From contig NZ_JHQS01000046.1 of NCBI RefSeq assembly GCF_014843845.1, forward strand, positions 50,694-114,693: a stretch of DNA of 64,000 nt, read 5' to 3'. Within the stretch, counting starts at the first letter, position 1. Each line of letters begins with the position of its first letter. Below the pieces are notes generated by a model. It saw only the letters and a list, made by a program, of their open reading frames with translations. It was not told where the DNA came from and did no database searches. Source of the DNA: Mesorhizobium amorphae (GTDB taxonomy: Bacteria; Pseudomonadota; Alphaproteobacteria; Rhizobiales; Rhizobiaceae). This document shows positions 51,567-59,891 of the stretch, piece after piece. Made by a program: the position numbers and the translations under genes.

Positions 51567-52661
51567 ATGGCGCAGAACGGTACCAGCGTTTCGATCCAGG
51601 ACCTGTCGCTGAGTTTCGGCGCCATCTCGGTGCTGCACACGCTCAATCTCGATGTCGCCGAGGGCGAGTTCATCGTGCTGCTCGGGCCGTCGGGCTGCGG
51701 CAAGTCGACCTTGCTCAACTGCATCGCCGGCTTGCTCGACATTTCCGAGGGCCGCATCTTCATCAAGGGCAAGAACGTCACCTGGGAGGAGCCCAAGGAC
51801 CGCGGCATCGGCATGGTGTTCCAATCCTATGCGCTCTATCCGCAAATGACGGTGGAGCGGAATCTGTCCTTTGGCCTGCGCGTCGCCGGTCTGCCCAAGG
51901 AGGAGATCGACAAGCGCATCGCGCGCGCCGCCGAGATCCTGCAGATCGAGCCGCTTTTGCAGCGCAAGCCGTCGGCGCTCTCGGGCGGCCAGCGCCAGCG
52001 CGTGGCGATCGGGCGGGCGCTGGTGCGTGACGTAGACGTCTTCCTGTTCGACGAGCCGCTTTCCAACCTCGACGCCAAGTTGCGAGCGGAACTGCGCGTC
52101 GAAATCAAGCTGCTGCATCGCAAGCTGCAGAACACCATGATCTACGTCACCCACGACCAGATCGAGGCGATGACGCTGGCCGACCGCATCGCGGTGATGA
52201 AGGGCGGCGTCATCCAGCAGCTCGACGCGCCGCAGACCATCTACAACCGCCCGGTCAATCGCTTCGTCGCCGGCTTTCTCGGCTCGCCGGCGATGAACTT
52301 CATCGATGGCAGGCTGGAGAAGGTGGGCAGCGACTGGCAGTTCGCCTTCGAGGACGTGCGCATCCCGCTCGCGACCTACGCCTTCGAGAAGGAACCAACG
52401 CCGGGGCCGGCCGTGTTCGGCATGCGCCCCGAGCATGTTGCCTTCAACAGCGGCGCAGGCTGGCCGTTCACGGCGACGGCAAATGTCGAGGTCGTCGAGC
52501 CGATGGGCTCCGATACGCTGGTCTGGCTGAAGCTTGGCAAGCAGAACTTCACCGTCAGGGTGACCTCGGAGCGCACGCCGAACAATACGGACACGGTCAG
52601 CATCGGTTTCGATCCGATGCGGGCCTCGCTCTTCGACGCTCAAACCGGCAACCGCCTTTAA
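51567..52661 (+). CDS. Sugar ABC transporter ATP-binding protein (MalK/UgpC type)
   Basis: 364 aa from ATG 51567. Walker A GPSGCGKSTLLNCIAGL, Q-loop VFQSYALYPQ, signature LSGGQRQRVAIGRAL, Walker B VFLFDEPLSNLDAKL, VTHDQIEAM. The TOBE-type C-terminus is present. Unlike the importer at 624-6311 this operon has a single ATPase, presumably a homodimer. Confidence 0.94.
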   Translation: MAQNGTSVSIQDLSLSFGAISVLHTLNLDVAEGEFIVLLGPSGCGKSTLLNCIAGLLDISEGRIFIKGKNVTWEEPKDRGIGMVFQSYALYPQMTVERNLSFGLRVAGLPKEEIDKRIARAAEILQIEPLLQRKPSALSGGQRQRVAIGRALVRDVDVFLFDEPLSNLDAKLRAELRVEIKLLHRKLQNTMIYVTHDQIEAMTLADRIAVMKGGVIQQLDAPQTIYNRPVNRFVAGFLGSPAMNFIDGRLEKVGSDWQFAFEDVRIPLATYAFEKEPTPGPAVFGMRPEHVAFNSGAGWPFTATANVEVVEPMGSDTLVWLKLGKQNFTVRVTSERTPNNTDTVSIGFDPMRASLFDAQTGNRL

Positions 52662-52705
52662 CTTCTCCCAAGATCCATCCCCCCAAGAGAAAACGGACAG
52701 AGACG

Positions 52706-53452
52706 ATGAACTGGTCATTCCAACTTTACAGCGCCCGCAATTTTCAGCCCTGGACCGGCGTGCTCGAGTTACTCGGCAAGCTCGGCTACCAGGAGGTTGA
52801 AGGGTTCGGCGGCGTCTATGACGATCCCAAGGCCTTCCGCGCCGAACTCGACAAGAACGGGCTTTCGATGCCGACCGGGCATTTTTCGATCGACGCGCTG
52901 GAGAACGATTTCGACGGCGTGCGCAGAACAGCCGACGCGCTCGGCATCACGCTCGTCATCTGCCCCTATCTGCTCGCCGAGCAGAGGCCGGCCGATGCCG
53001 CCGGCTGGCGCGGCTTCGGCGAGCGGCTCGCCAAGGTCGGCGAGACGGCGCAAAAGGCCGGCTACGGCTTTGCCTGGCATAATCATGATTTCGAATTCAA
53101 GACGCTTGCCGACGGCTCGGTGCCGCAGGACCATATCCTGTCCTCGGCGCCCGACATCGGCTGGGAGATGGACGTCGCCTGGGTGGTGCGCGGCGGCGTC
53201 GATCCGCTGCCCTGGATCGAAAAGCACGGCAAGCGCATCAGCGCAGTCCATGTCAAGGACATGGCCAAGCCAGGCGAGGGGCTGGACGAGGACGGCTGGT
53301 CGGATGTCGGCCACGGCACCATTGACTGGGCCGGGCTGATCAAGGCCTTGCGCGCCAAGAGCGTCGCCAAGTACTACGTCATGGAACAGGACAACCCCAA
53401 CGACATCGAACGCTTCGCCCGCCGCTCGCTCGCATCCGTCAAGGCTTACTAG
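52706..53452 (+). CDS. Sugar phosphate isomerase/epimerase-fold protein
   Basis: 248 aa, small TIM-barrel of the AP-endonuclease-2 superfamily. Metal-site candidates are His/His/Asp in FAWHNHDFEF, Asp in GWEMDVAWVVRGG, His-x-Lys-Asp in AVHVKDMA, and Glu in YVMEQDN. Lies between the importer and a Gfo/Idh/MocA gene. Similar proteins elsewhere act on 3-keto sugars or as hydroxypyruvate/inosose-type isomerases; the substrate is unknown. Confidence 0.85.
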   Translation: MNWSFQLYSARNFQPWTGVLELLGKLGYQEVEGFGGVYDDPKAFRAELDKNGLSMPTGHFSIDALENDFDGVRRTADALGITLVICPYLLAEQRPADAAGWRGFGERLAKVGETAQKAGYGFAWHNHDFEFKTLADGSVPQDHILSSAPDIGWEMDVAWVVRGGVDPLPWIEKHGKRISAVHVKDMAKPGEGLDEDGWSDVGHGTIDWAGLIKALRAKSVAKYYVMEQDNPNDIERFARRSLASVKAY

Positions 53453-53463
53453 GAACAATCATC

Positions 53464-54606
53464 ATGGCAAAGAAACTGGGTATCGGCGTCATCGGCTGCG
53501 GCAACATCTCGAAGGCGTATTTCTCGCTGGCGCCGCTGTTTCGCGGCATCGAGATGCGTGCTTGCGCCGACATCAACATGGACGCGGCGAAGGCGCGGGC
53601 GAAGGAGTTCAAGCTGCGCGCCGAGACCGTCGACGATCTGCTCGAAGCCGACGACATCGACATCATCGTCAACCTCACCATTCCGGCTGTGCACTACGAG
53701 GTGTCGAAGCAGATCCTCGAAGCGGGCAAGCACGTCTATTCGGAAAAGCCGTTCGTGCTGTCGATCAAGGAAGGGCTCGACCTGAAGAGCCGGGCGGAGA
53801 AGAAGGGGCTGCGCATCGGCTCGGCACCCGACACTTTCCTCGGCGGCGCGCACCAGCTTGTGCGCAACCTGATCGACACCGGCGCGCTCGGCAAGATCAC
53901 CAGCGGCACCTGCCATGTGATGGGCCACGGCATGGAGCACTGGCATCCCAATCCGGACTTCTTCTTCCAGCCGGGTGCAGGTCCGGTGCTCGATATCGGA
54001 CCCTACTACATCACCAATTTGATCCAACTGATCGGGCCGGTGAAGCAGGTGGCGGCGTTCGCTTCGATCCCGGCGACGGAGCGGACGATTTCGTCGAAGC
54101 CGCGCGCGGGCGAAAAGATCCCGGTCAACACGCCGACGACCATCCATGGCCTGCTGGAGTTCGAGAATGGCGCCGTCATCACGCTCAACACCAGCTGGGA
54201 CGTCTGGAGCCACGGCCATGCCCCGATGGAGCTCTATGGCGAGGCGGGCACGGTGTTCGTGCCGGATCCGAATTTCTTCGGCGGCGACGTGCGTCTCACC
54301 GAAGCGGCCAAACCGGTCAAGAAACTGCCGAAATGGAAGCATCCGTTCGGCGTTCCCAATGAAATGCACGGACAAGGCATGATGGCCAACTATCGCACCG
54401 CCGGCCTTGCCGACATGGCGATCGCAATTGCCGAAGGTCGGCCGCACCGCTGCTCGATGGAGCTGGCCCTGCATGCCGTCGATGTCATGACCGGCATATT
54501 GCGCTCCGGCGAGACCGGCAAGTTCGTCGCCATGCAGACCACCTGCGAGCGGCCGGCGGCTCTCGGCGTCAAGGAGGCGAAGGAACTGATGGCCAAGAAG
54601 AAGTAG
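53464..54606 (+). CDS. Gfo/Idh/MocA-family NAD(P)-dependent dehydrogenase
   Basis: 380 aa. Rossmann motif GVIGCGNISKAYFS at the N-terminus, conserved Lys in SEKPFVLS near residue 98, and GPVLDIGPYYITNLIQLIGPVK near residue 180 (Asp and Tyr in place of the common His). C-terminal domain follows. Partner of the isomerase-fold protein 11 bp upstream; expected to oxidise the imported sugar or its derivative. Confidence 0.9.
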   Translation: MAKKLGIGVIGCGNISKAYFSLAPLFRGIEMRACADINMDAAKARAKEFKLRAETVDDLLEADDIDIIVNLTIPAVHYEVSKQILEAGKHVYSEKPFVLSIKEGLDLKSRAEKKGLRIGSAPDTFLGGAHQLVRNLIDTGALGKITSGTCHVMGHGMEHWHPNPDFFFQPGAGPVLDIGPYYITNLIQLIGPVKQVAAFASIPATERTISSKPRAGEKIPVNTPTTIHGLLEFENGAVITLNTSWDVWSHGHAPMELYGEAGTVFVPDPNFFGGDVRLTEAAKPVKKLPKWKHPFGVPNEMHGQGMMANYRTAGLADMAIAIAEGRPHRCSMELALHAVDVMTGILRSGETGKFVAMQTTCERPAALGVKEAKELMAKKK

Positions 54607-54636
54607 GCCGCAGCGATTATCGATAATTTTGACTTT

Positions 54637-54666
54637 GCCCCTCTCCCCCTTCTCCCGGGGAGAGGT
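54637..54666. repeat. GC-rich palindromic repeat before the aldo/keto reductase
   Basis: CCTCTCCC...GGGGAGAGG hairpin-forming unit related to that at 19434-19522; lies in the 140-bp gap inside the operon. Confidence 0.45.
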
Positions 54667-54746
54667 TAAAGGGTGGGGTGCGGGGCCTGCTCATCGCGCA
54701 TGCGATGGCCGTGCCCGGTCCGTTTCAGATATCGAGGATATTCCCC

Positions 54747-55793
54747 ATGCCCTATGTCGCCGCCGAAAACCGCTATGAGAAAATGATCTACAACCGCTGT
54801 GGGCGGTCCGGCCTGAAGCTGCCGGCCATCTCACTCGGGCTGTGGCACAATTTCGGTAACGACACGCCGCACAAGACCAAGCAGGCCATCGTGCGCAAGG
54901 CATTCGACCTCGGCATCACGCATTTCGACCTCGCCAACAATTACGGTCCGCCTCCCGGCTCGGCGGAGACCGCCTTCGGTGAAATCCTGCGCACCGACTT
55001 TGCCGCCTATCGCGACGAGATGATCATCTCGACCAAGGCCGGCTACGAGATGTGGGCAGGTCCCTACGGCGAATGGGGTGGCCGCAAATATGTGCTGGCC
55101 AGCCTCGACCAGAGCCTGAAGCGGATGGGGCTCGACTATGTCGATATCTTCTATTCGCATCGTTTCGACCCCGATACGCCGCTGGAGGAGACGATGGGCG
55201 CGCTCGACCACGCGGTGCGCTCGGGCAAGGCGCTATACGCCGGCATCTCGTCCTACAATTCGCAGCGCACGCGCGAGGCGGCCGACATATTGAAGCAGCT
55301 CGGCACGCCCTGCCTCATTCATCAGCCGAGCTATTCGATGCTCAACCGCTGGGTCGAGGAGGACGGGCTGCTCGACACGCTGGAAGGGCTTGGTGTCGGC
55401 TCGATCGTGTTCTCGCCGCTGGCGCAAGGCATGCTGACCGACAAATATCTCGGTGGTATCCCTGACGGCAGCCGCGCTGCTCAGGGCAAGTCGCTGCGGC
55501 CCGCCTTCATCAACGACAAGAGCGTCTCCAACATCCAGGCGCTGAACGCGATCGCCGGCCGCCGCGGCCAGACGCTGGCGCAGATGGCGCTGGCCTGGGT
55601 GCTGCGCAAGGGCCGGGTGACCTCGGCGCTGATCGGCGCCAGCCGACCGGAACAGGTCGAGGATTGCGTCGGCGCGTTGAAGGCGCTCGACTTCAGCGAC
55701 GCGGAACTCGCGGAAATCGATACCTATGCGCGCGAGGCCGACATCAATCTGTGGGCGGCCTCGGCCGAGCGCAAGGGCCCGCCAAGGAAGTAG
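54747..55793 (+). CDS. Aldo/keto reductase, YghZ/L-glyceraldehyde 3-phosphate reductase type
   Basis: 348 aa from ATG 54747 (MPYVAAENRYEKM) with GAGGA upstream. Hallmarks are HFDLANNYGPPPGSAETAFGEIL (Asp/Tyr), STKAGYEMW (Lys) and IFYSHRFDPDTPLEETMGALD (His). YghZ-type enzymes reduce L-glyceraldehyde 3-phosphate, methylglyoxal and other aldehydes with NADPH. Last gene of the LacI-controlled operon; it may only handle a reactive by-product. Confidence 0.9.
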   Translation: MPYVAAENRYEKMIYNRCGRSGLKLPAISLGLWHNFGNDTPHKTKQAIVRKAFDLGITHFDLANNYGPPPGSAETAFGEILRTDFAAYRDEMIISTKAGYEMWAGPYGEWGGRKYVLASLDQSLKRMGLDYVDIFYSHRFDPDTPLEETMGALDHAVRSGKALYAGISSYNSQRTREAADILKQLGTPCLIHQPSYSMLNRWVEEDGLLDTLEGLGVGSIVFSPLAQGMLTDKYLGGIPDGSRAAQGKSLRPAFINDKSVSNIQALNAIAGRRGQTLAQMALAWVLRKGRVTSALIGASRPEQVEDCVGALKALDFSDAELAEIDTYAREADINLWAASAERKGPPRK

Positions 55794-55827
55794 CAAGCGC
55801 CGGAATACAAAGCCGGCAAATATAAAA

Positions 55828-55849
55828 ACGGCGGGAACATTCCCGCCGT
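55828..55849 (+). terminator. Hairpin after the aldo/keto reductase gene
   Basis: ACGGCGGGAA/TTCCCGCCGT with a very short loop, followed on the plus strand by CTTCAT. The better T-run (TTTTTATA) is on the minus side. Probable end of the LacI-controlled operon. Confidence 0.55.
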
Positions 55850-56012
55850 CTTCATATGCGCTTGTTCTCAGGGCTTCTTCGCCGTGCCGGCACCAGATGG
55901 AGATGACGGAAACAGTGGCAAAAAGGCCGGTTCGTCGCTATCTCAGTGGAATTGAGACCGCCCGCATGCGGAAATGACGTGCGAGCGGCAAGGAATGATT
56001 GGAAGCAGGACC

Positions 56013-56417
56013 ATGGCGGCAAGGGATGTGCTGACGAAGAACCAGCTGTGCGTGCTCGAAAAACTCGAGGCCGCCAGCGGGCCGCTCAGCGCCTATACGC
56101 TGCTCGACCTGCTTCGCGAGCGCGGTTTTCGCGCGCCGCTTCAGGTCTACCGGGCGCTCGACACGCTGGTGAAGTCCGGTTTCGTGCATAGGCTGGAAAG
56201 CCTCAACTCCTTCGTCGCCTGCGCCGAGCCGCACGACCACAGCCATTCGATGACCGCTTTCGCTATCTGCGACACATGCGGCCAGGTGACGGAAATGTCC
56301 GACCACGATGTCGACCACCGGCTCGACGAATGGGTGCGCTCGACCGGCTTCGCCGCGAAGAAGGCGGTGATCGAGTTCCGCGGGACGTGTGCCAAGTGCC
56401 TGGCTGAGGCTGCCTAA
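56013..56417 (+). CDS. zur: Fur-family regulator, Zur-like
   Basis: 134 aa from ATG 56013. Winged helix about residues 10-65 (SAYTLLDLLRERGFRAPLQVYRALDTLVKSG). Metal-binding part has CAEPHDHSHSMTAFAICDTCGQVTEM and the C-terminal CAKC, i.e. the structural CxxC pairs and a His-rich site typical of zinc-sensing Fur proteins. The pattern fits Zur better than iron-sensing Fur, but no zinc genes are adjacent, so the symbol is tentative. Confidence 0.75.
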   Translation: MAARDVLTKNQLCVLEKLEAASGPLSAYTLLDLLRERGFRAPLQVYRALDTLVKSGFVHRLESLNSFVACAEPHDHSHSMTAFAICDTCGQVTEMSDHDVDHRLDEWVRSTGFAAKKAVIEFRGTCAKCLAEAA

Positions 56418-56481
56418 GGTGTATTGATATTCAGGTGATGCCACCCTGACCTGAATCTCAACACACCTTGGCTTCGGCGCT

Positions 56482-59445
56482 TCAATGCGCCTCGTCCCAG
56501 TTGTTGGCGGCCCGCGCATCGACATGCAGCGGCACTAACATCGAGACCGCCGGCATCGGCGCGTTCTCCATCACCCGGCGTACGACCGGGATCGTCGCCT
56601 CGACTTCCGCCTCCACCGTCTCGAAGATCAACTCGTCATGCACCTGCAGCAGCATGCGGGCGGAAAGCCCTGCCTTCTCCAGCGCCTCGTCCATATGCAC
56701 CATGGCGCGGCGGATGATATCGGCGGCGGTGCCCTGCAACCTGGCATTGATCGAGGCGCGCTCGTTGAAGGCGCGGATCGAAGGATTCGACGATCGTATC
56801 TCCGGGTAATGGATGCGGCGGCCGAAGATCGTTTCGACGAAGCCATGTTCGCGGGCATAGGCCTTGGTCGCCTCGATGTAGTCGCGGATGCCGGGGAAGC
56901 GCTCGAAATACTTCTTGATGTAGGCGCCGGCTTCCTCGCGCGGGATCGACAGCTGGTTGGCCAAACCAAAGGCCGAAATGCCGTAGATGATGCCGAAATT
57001 GATCGCCTTGGCGCGGCGCCGCACTTCCGAAGGCATGCTTTCGACCGGCACGTTGAACATTTCCGAGGCGGTGATGGCGTGGATGTCGGCGCCGTCGGCA
57101 AAGGCCTGCGTCAGTTGCGGGATCTCGGCGACATGGGCAAGCACGCGCAATTCGATCTGGCTGTAGTCGGCCGAAACCAGCTTGTGGCCCTTGTCGGCGA
57201 TGAAGGCGGTCCTGATCTTGCGCCCCTCGGCGGTGCGCACCGGGATGTTCTGCAGATTGGGATCGGATGAGGAGAGCCGGCCTGTGGTCGTCGCGGCGAG
57301 CGCATAGGAGGTGTGCACGCGCCTGGTGTCGGGATGGATGAAGCCGGGGAGCGCGTCGGTATAGGTCGATTTCAGTTTGGTGAGCTGGCGCCAGTCGACG
57401 ATCTTGCGCGGCAATTCGTGGCCTTCGGCGGCGAGGTCTTCCAGCAGCTGCGCCGAAGTCGACCATTGGCCGGTCTTGGTCTTTGAACCGCCCGGCAGGC
57501 CCATGCGGCCGAACAATATGTCGCCCAGTTGCTTCGGCGAACCGATGTTGATGCGTTCGCCGATGAGGCCGTAGATTTCCTCCTCCAGCCGTGCCGCACC
57601 CTGCGCCAGCTCACCGGAGAGCCGCGACAGGATCTGGCGGTCGACCGAGATGCCGCGCTGTTCCATCCTGGCCAGCACCGGCACCAGCGGCCGCTCCAGC
57701 CGTTCATAGACCGAAACCAGCCCCTTGGCGGCGAGCCGAGGCTTCAGCACCTGCCACAGCCTCAATGCCACATCGGCGTGCCCGGCGGCGTAGGCGGTCG
57801 CCCTGTCGATGTCGACCTGCTCGAAACCGACGGAGCTTCTTCCGGAGCCTGCGAGATCCTTGAGCGGGGTCGTTGCATGGCCGAGCCATTTGTCGGAAAG
57901 AGCCGACAAGGTGTGGTGGCCGGTGCCGGCGTCGAGCACGTAGGAGATCAGCATGGTGTCGTCGAAGGGCGCGACGTCGACGCCATGGCGGCTCATGACG
58001 ACGATGTCGTATTTCACGTCCTGCACGATCTTGAGGACCGATCGGTCCTCAAGCAGGGGTTTTAGCAGCGCAAGCGCCTCGCGGATGGGGACCTGGTTCT
58101 CCAGCATTCCGCCGCCGAGCAGGTCGCCGGCGCCGCTCTTATGGGCGAGCGGCACATAGGCGGCGCGGCCGGGCGCAATCGCCATCGAAAAACCGATGAG
58201 ATCGGCGAGCATCGGGTCGGACGAGGTCGTCTCGGTGTCGAAGGCGACGACCCCGGTCTCTCTCGCCTCAGCCAGCCAGGCCTTCAGCGTTGCCGTGTCG
58301 CGGATCGCGACATAGGCGCCGGCGTCGATCCTGGCGGCGGAAGCCGCTTCGAGGCGAAGGGCAGCGAGCAGGGAAGGGGTATCGCCTGCCTTGGCCGCCT
58401 CCGCCTTGCCTGCAGCCGGCGCTGCTCCGGCTTCGTTCGTCCCGGCGCCCGCCGCGCTTGGGGCTGCTGCCGGTGCGCCGGCGCCGACATCGGGACCATG
58501 CGCGGTGTCGGCGCGCTCGACGGTGACGGCAACGGCCTGGACATCGCCGGCCTCGGTGCCGGTCGCTTCCGCCACACGGCGGGTCAGCGAGGTGAATTCC
58601 ATGGTCTTGAGGAAGCCGATCAGCTTCGGCCCGTCCGGCGCATGCAGCACGAAATCGTCGAGCCCCTCGGCCACCGGCACGTCGTTCTTCAACGTCACCA
58701 GCTGGCGCGAAATGCGCGCCTTGTCGGCATTGGCGATGATCGATTCCCGCCTTTTGTCCTGCTTGATCTCGCCGGCGCGCTCGAGCAGCCCGTCGAGGTC
58801 GCCGAACTGTTCCAGCAATTGCGCCGCCGTCTTCGGCCCAATGCCCGGCACGCCCGGCACGTTGTCGACGGAGTCGCCGGTCAGCGCCTGCAGATCGATC
58901 ATCTTTTCCGGCGGCACGCCCCATTTCTCGACCACCTCGGGAATGCCGATCTGGCGGTCCTTCATCGGGTCGTACATGCCGACCGTGTCGCCAACCAGCT
59001 GCATCAGATCCTTGTCGGAGGAGATGATCGTGGTGTCGCCGCCGGCCTCACACGCAAGCTTGCAATAGGTGGCGATGAGGTCGTCGGCCTCAAAACCTTC
59101 CATCTCGATGCAAGGCAGGTTGAAGGCCTTGGTCGCCTGGCGGATGAGGCCGAATTGCGGGATCAGGTCTTCGGGCGGGGCCGAGCGGTTGGCCTTGTAT
59201 TCGGGGTAGAGCTCATTGCGGAAGGTTTTTGACGAATAGTCGAAGATGACGGCGAAATGCGTCGGCACCACACCGACATCGGTATTGCGGGCGTCCTGCA
59301 TCAGCTTCCACAGCATGTTGCAGAAGCCGGAAACGGCGCCGACCGGCAGACCGTCCGATTTGCGGGTCAGCGGCGGCAGCGCGTGATAGGCGCGAAAAAT
59401 GTAGCCGGAGCCGTCGATAAGGAAGAGATGATCGCCTTTTTTCAT
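56482..59445 (-). CDS. polA: DNA polymerase I
   Basis: 987 aa from ATG 59445. Domain order: 5'-3' exonuclease (1-300, FLIDGSGYIFRAYHALPP; GDSVDNVPGVPGIGPKTAA), an Ala/Gly-rich linker (about 310-365), 3'-5' proofreading domain (FDTETTSSDPMLADLIGFSM near 405), and polymerase domain with motif A SADYSQIELRVLAHVAEI, the O-helix RRRAKAINFGIIYGIS, and motif C LQVHDELIFE. The proofreading Asp-x-Glu pair is intact. The linker is longer than in E. coli, in line with its ~60-residue greater length. Confidence 0.97.
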   Translation of the reverse strand: MKKGDHLFLIDGSGYIFRAYHALPPLTRKSDGLPVGAVSGFCNMLWKLMQDARNTDVGVVPTHFAVIFDYSSKTFRNELYPEYKANRSAPPEDLIPQFGLIRQATKAFNLPCIEMEGFEADDLIATYCKLACEAGGDTTIISSDKDLMQLVGDTVGMYDPMKDRQIGIPEVVEKWGVPPEKMIDLQALTGDSVDNVPGVPGIGPKTAAQLLEQFGDLDGLLERAGEIKQDKRRESIIANADKARISRQLVTLKNDVPVAEGLDDFVLHAPDGPKLIGFLKTMEFTSLTRRVAEATGTEAGDVQAVAVTVERADTAHGPDVGAGAPAAAPSAAGAGTNEAGAAPAAGKAEAAKAGDTPSLLAALRLEAASAARIDAGAYVAIRDTATLKAWLAEARETGVVAFDTETTSSDPMLADLIGFSMAIAPGRAAYVPLAHKSGAGDLLGGGMLENQVPIREALALLKPLLEDRSVLKIVQDVKYDIVVMSRHGVDVAPFDDTMLISYVLDAGTGHHTLSALSDKWLGHATTPLKDLAGSGRSSVGFEQVDIDRATAYAAGHADVALRLWQVLKPRLAAKGLVSVYERLERPLVPVLARMEQRGISVDRQILSRLSGELAQGAARLEEEIYGLIGERINIGSPKQLGDILFGRMGLPGGSKTKTGQWSTSAQLLEDLAAEGHELPRKIVDWRQLTKLKSTYTDALPGFIHPDTRRVHTSYALAATTTGRLSSSDPNLQNIPVRTAEGRKIRTAFIADKGHKLVSADYSQIELRVLAHVAEIPQLTQAFADGADIHAITASEMFNVPVESMPSEVRRRAKAINFGIIYGISAFGLANQLSIPREEAGAYIKKYFERFPGIRDYIEATKAYAREHGFVETIFGRRIHYPEIRSSNPSIRAFNERASINARLQGTAADIIRRAMVHMDEALEKAGLSARMLLQVHDELIFETVEAEVEATIPVVRRVMENAPMPAVSMLVPLHVDARAANNWDEAH

Positions 59446-59622
59446 GCCGGCAGGGATAGCGCGGCGCGGCTGCGCGGTCCATGCCAAAGGCGGCTTCTGT
59501 CAACGGTTCCGGCAATACCCTGACAGAACCCGGCGCTGATGGGCCGGGCGCTCACAAGTATGTTACAAAAGTGTAATTTTGGTGCCCTTGAATCGCCACG
59601 TTCAAGGACCCAAATACACATT

Positions 59623-59771
59623 ATCGGCAGTTTTCGCCGAAGTCCGGAGCAAGGCCCGTCCCCCGCCTATCCCGGACACCTGCGGCAGCCTATCCCCCCT
59701 CTCCGGGCTGCCGCAACGTTTCGAGTAAAAGGCCGCCGTGGTTCCCCCTCCACCACGGCGGCTCTTTTTTG
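59623..59771 (+). ncRNA. Candidate trans-acting small RNA between polA and the M20 peptidase gene
   Basis: The 446-bp gap 59446-59891 has no protein gene but a string of three stems on the plus strand. These are GTCCGG...CCGGAC (59644-59680 region), a perfect TGCGGCAGCC/GGCTGCCGCA stem, and a terminator at 59732. Both upstream loops contain GCCTATCCC, the second as a C-rich CCTATCCCCCCTCTCC that could pair with ribosome-binding sites. A TTGAAT/CAAATA promoter-like pair lies at 59588-59616. From memory, the rhizobial alpha-r7 (Smr7C) sRNA family occupies the polA-adjacent gap; that identity is not checked and the 5' end is approximate. Confidence 0.55.
59732..59771 (+). terminator. Rho-independent terminator of the candidate sRNA
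   Basis: Perfect stem GCCGCCGTGG/CCACGGCGGC (59732-59741 with 59753-59762) followed by TCTTTTTTG. It has no upstream protein gene on this strand, which is the main argument for an RNA gene here. Confidence 0.8.
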
Positions 59772-59891
59772 CCTTTCAGCTTTTGCCTTCCATCTTGGCA
59801 TTTCCAACAGCAAAGGCGCTGGTCCAACGTTCCCGGCTTTTCGTTTTCGGCTCGTCGCTTTAGGGTCGGCGCAAAATCGAAAGGCCAATGA

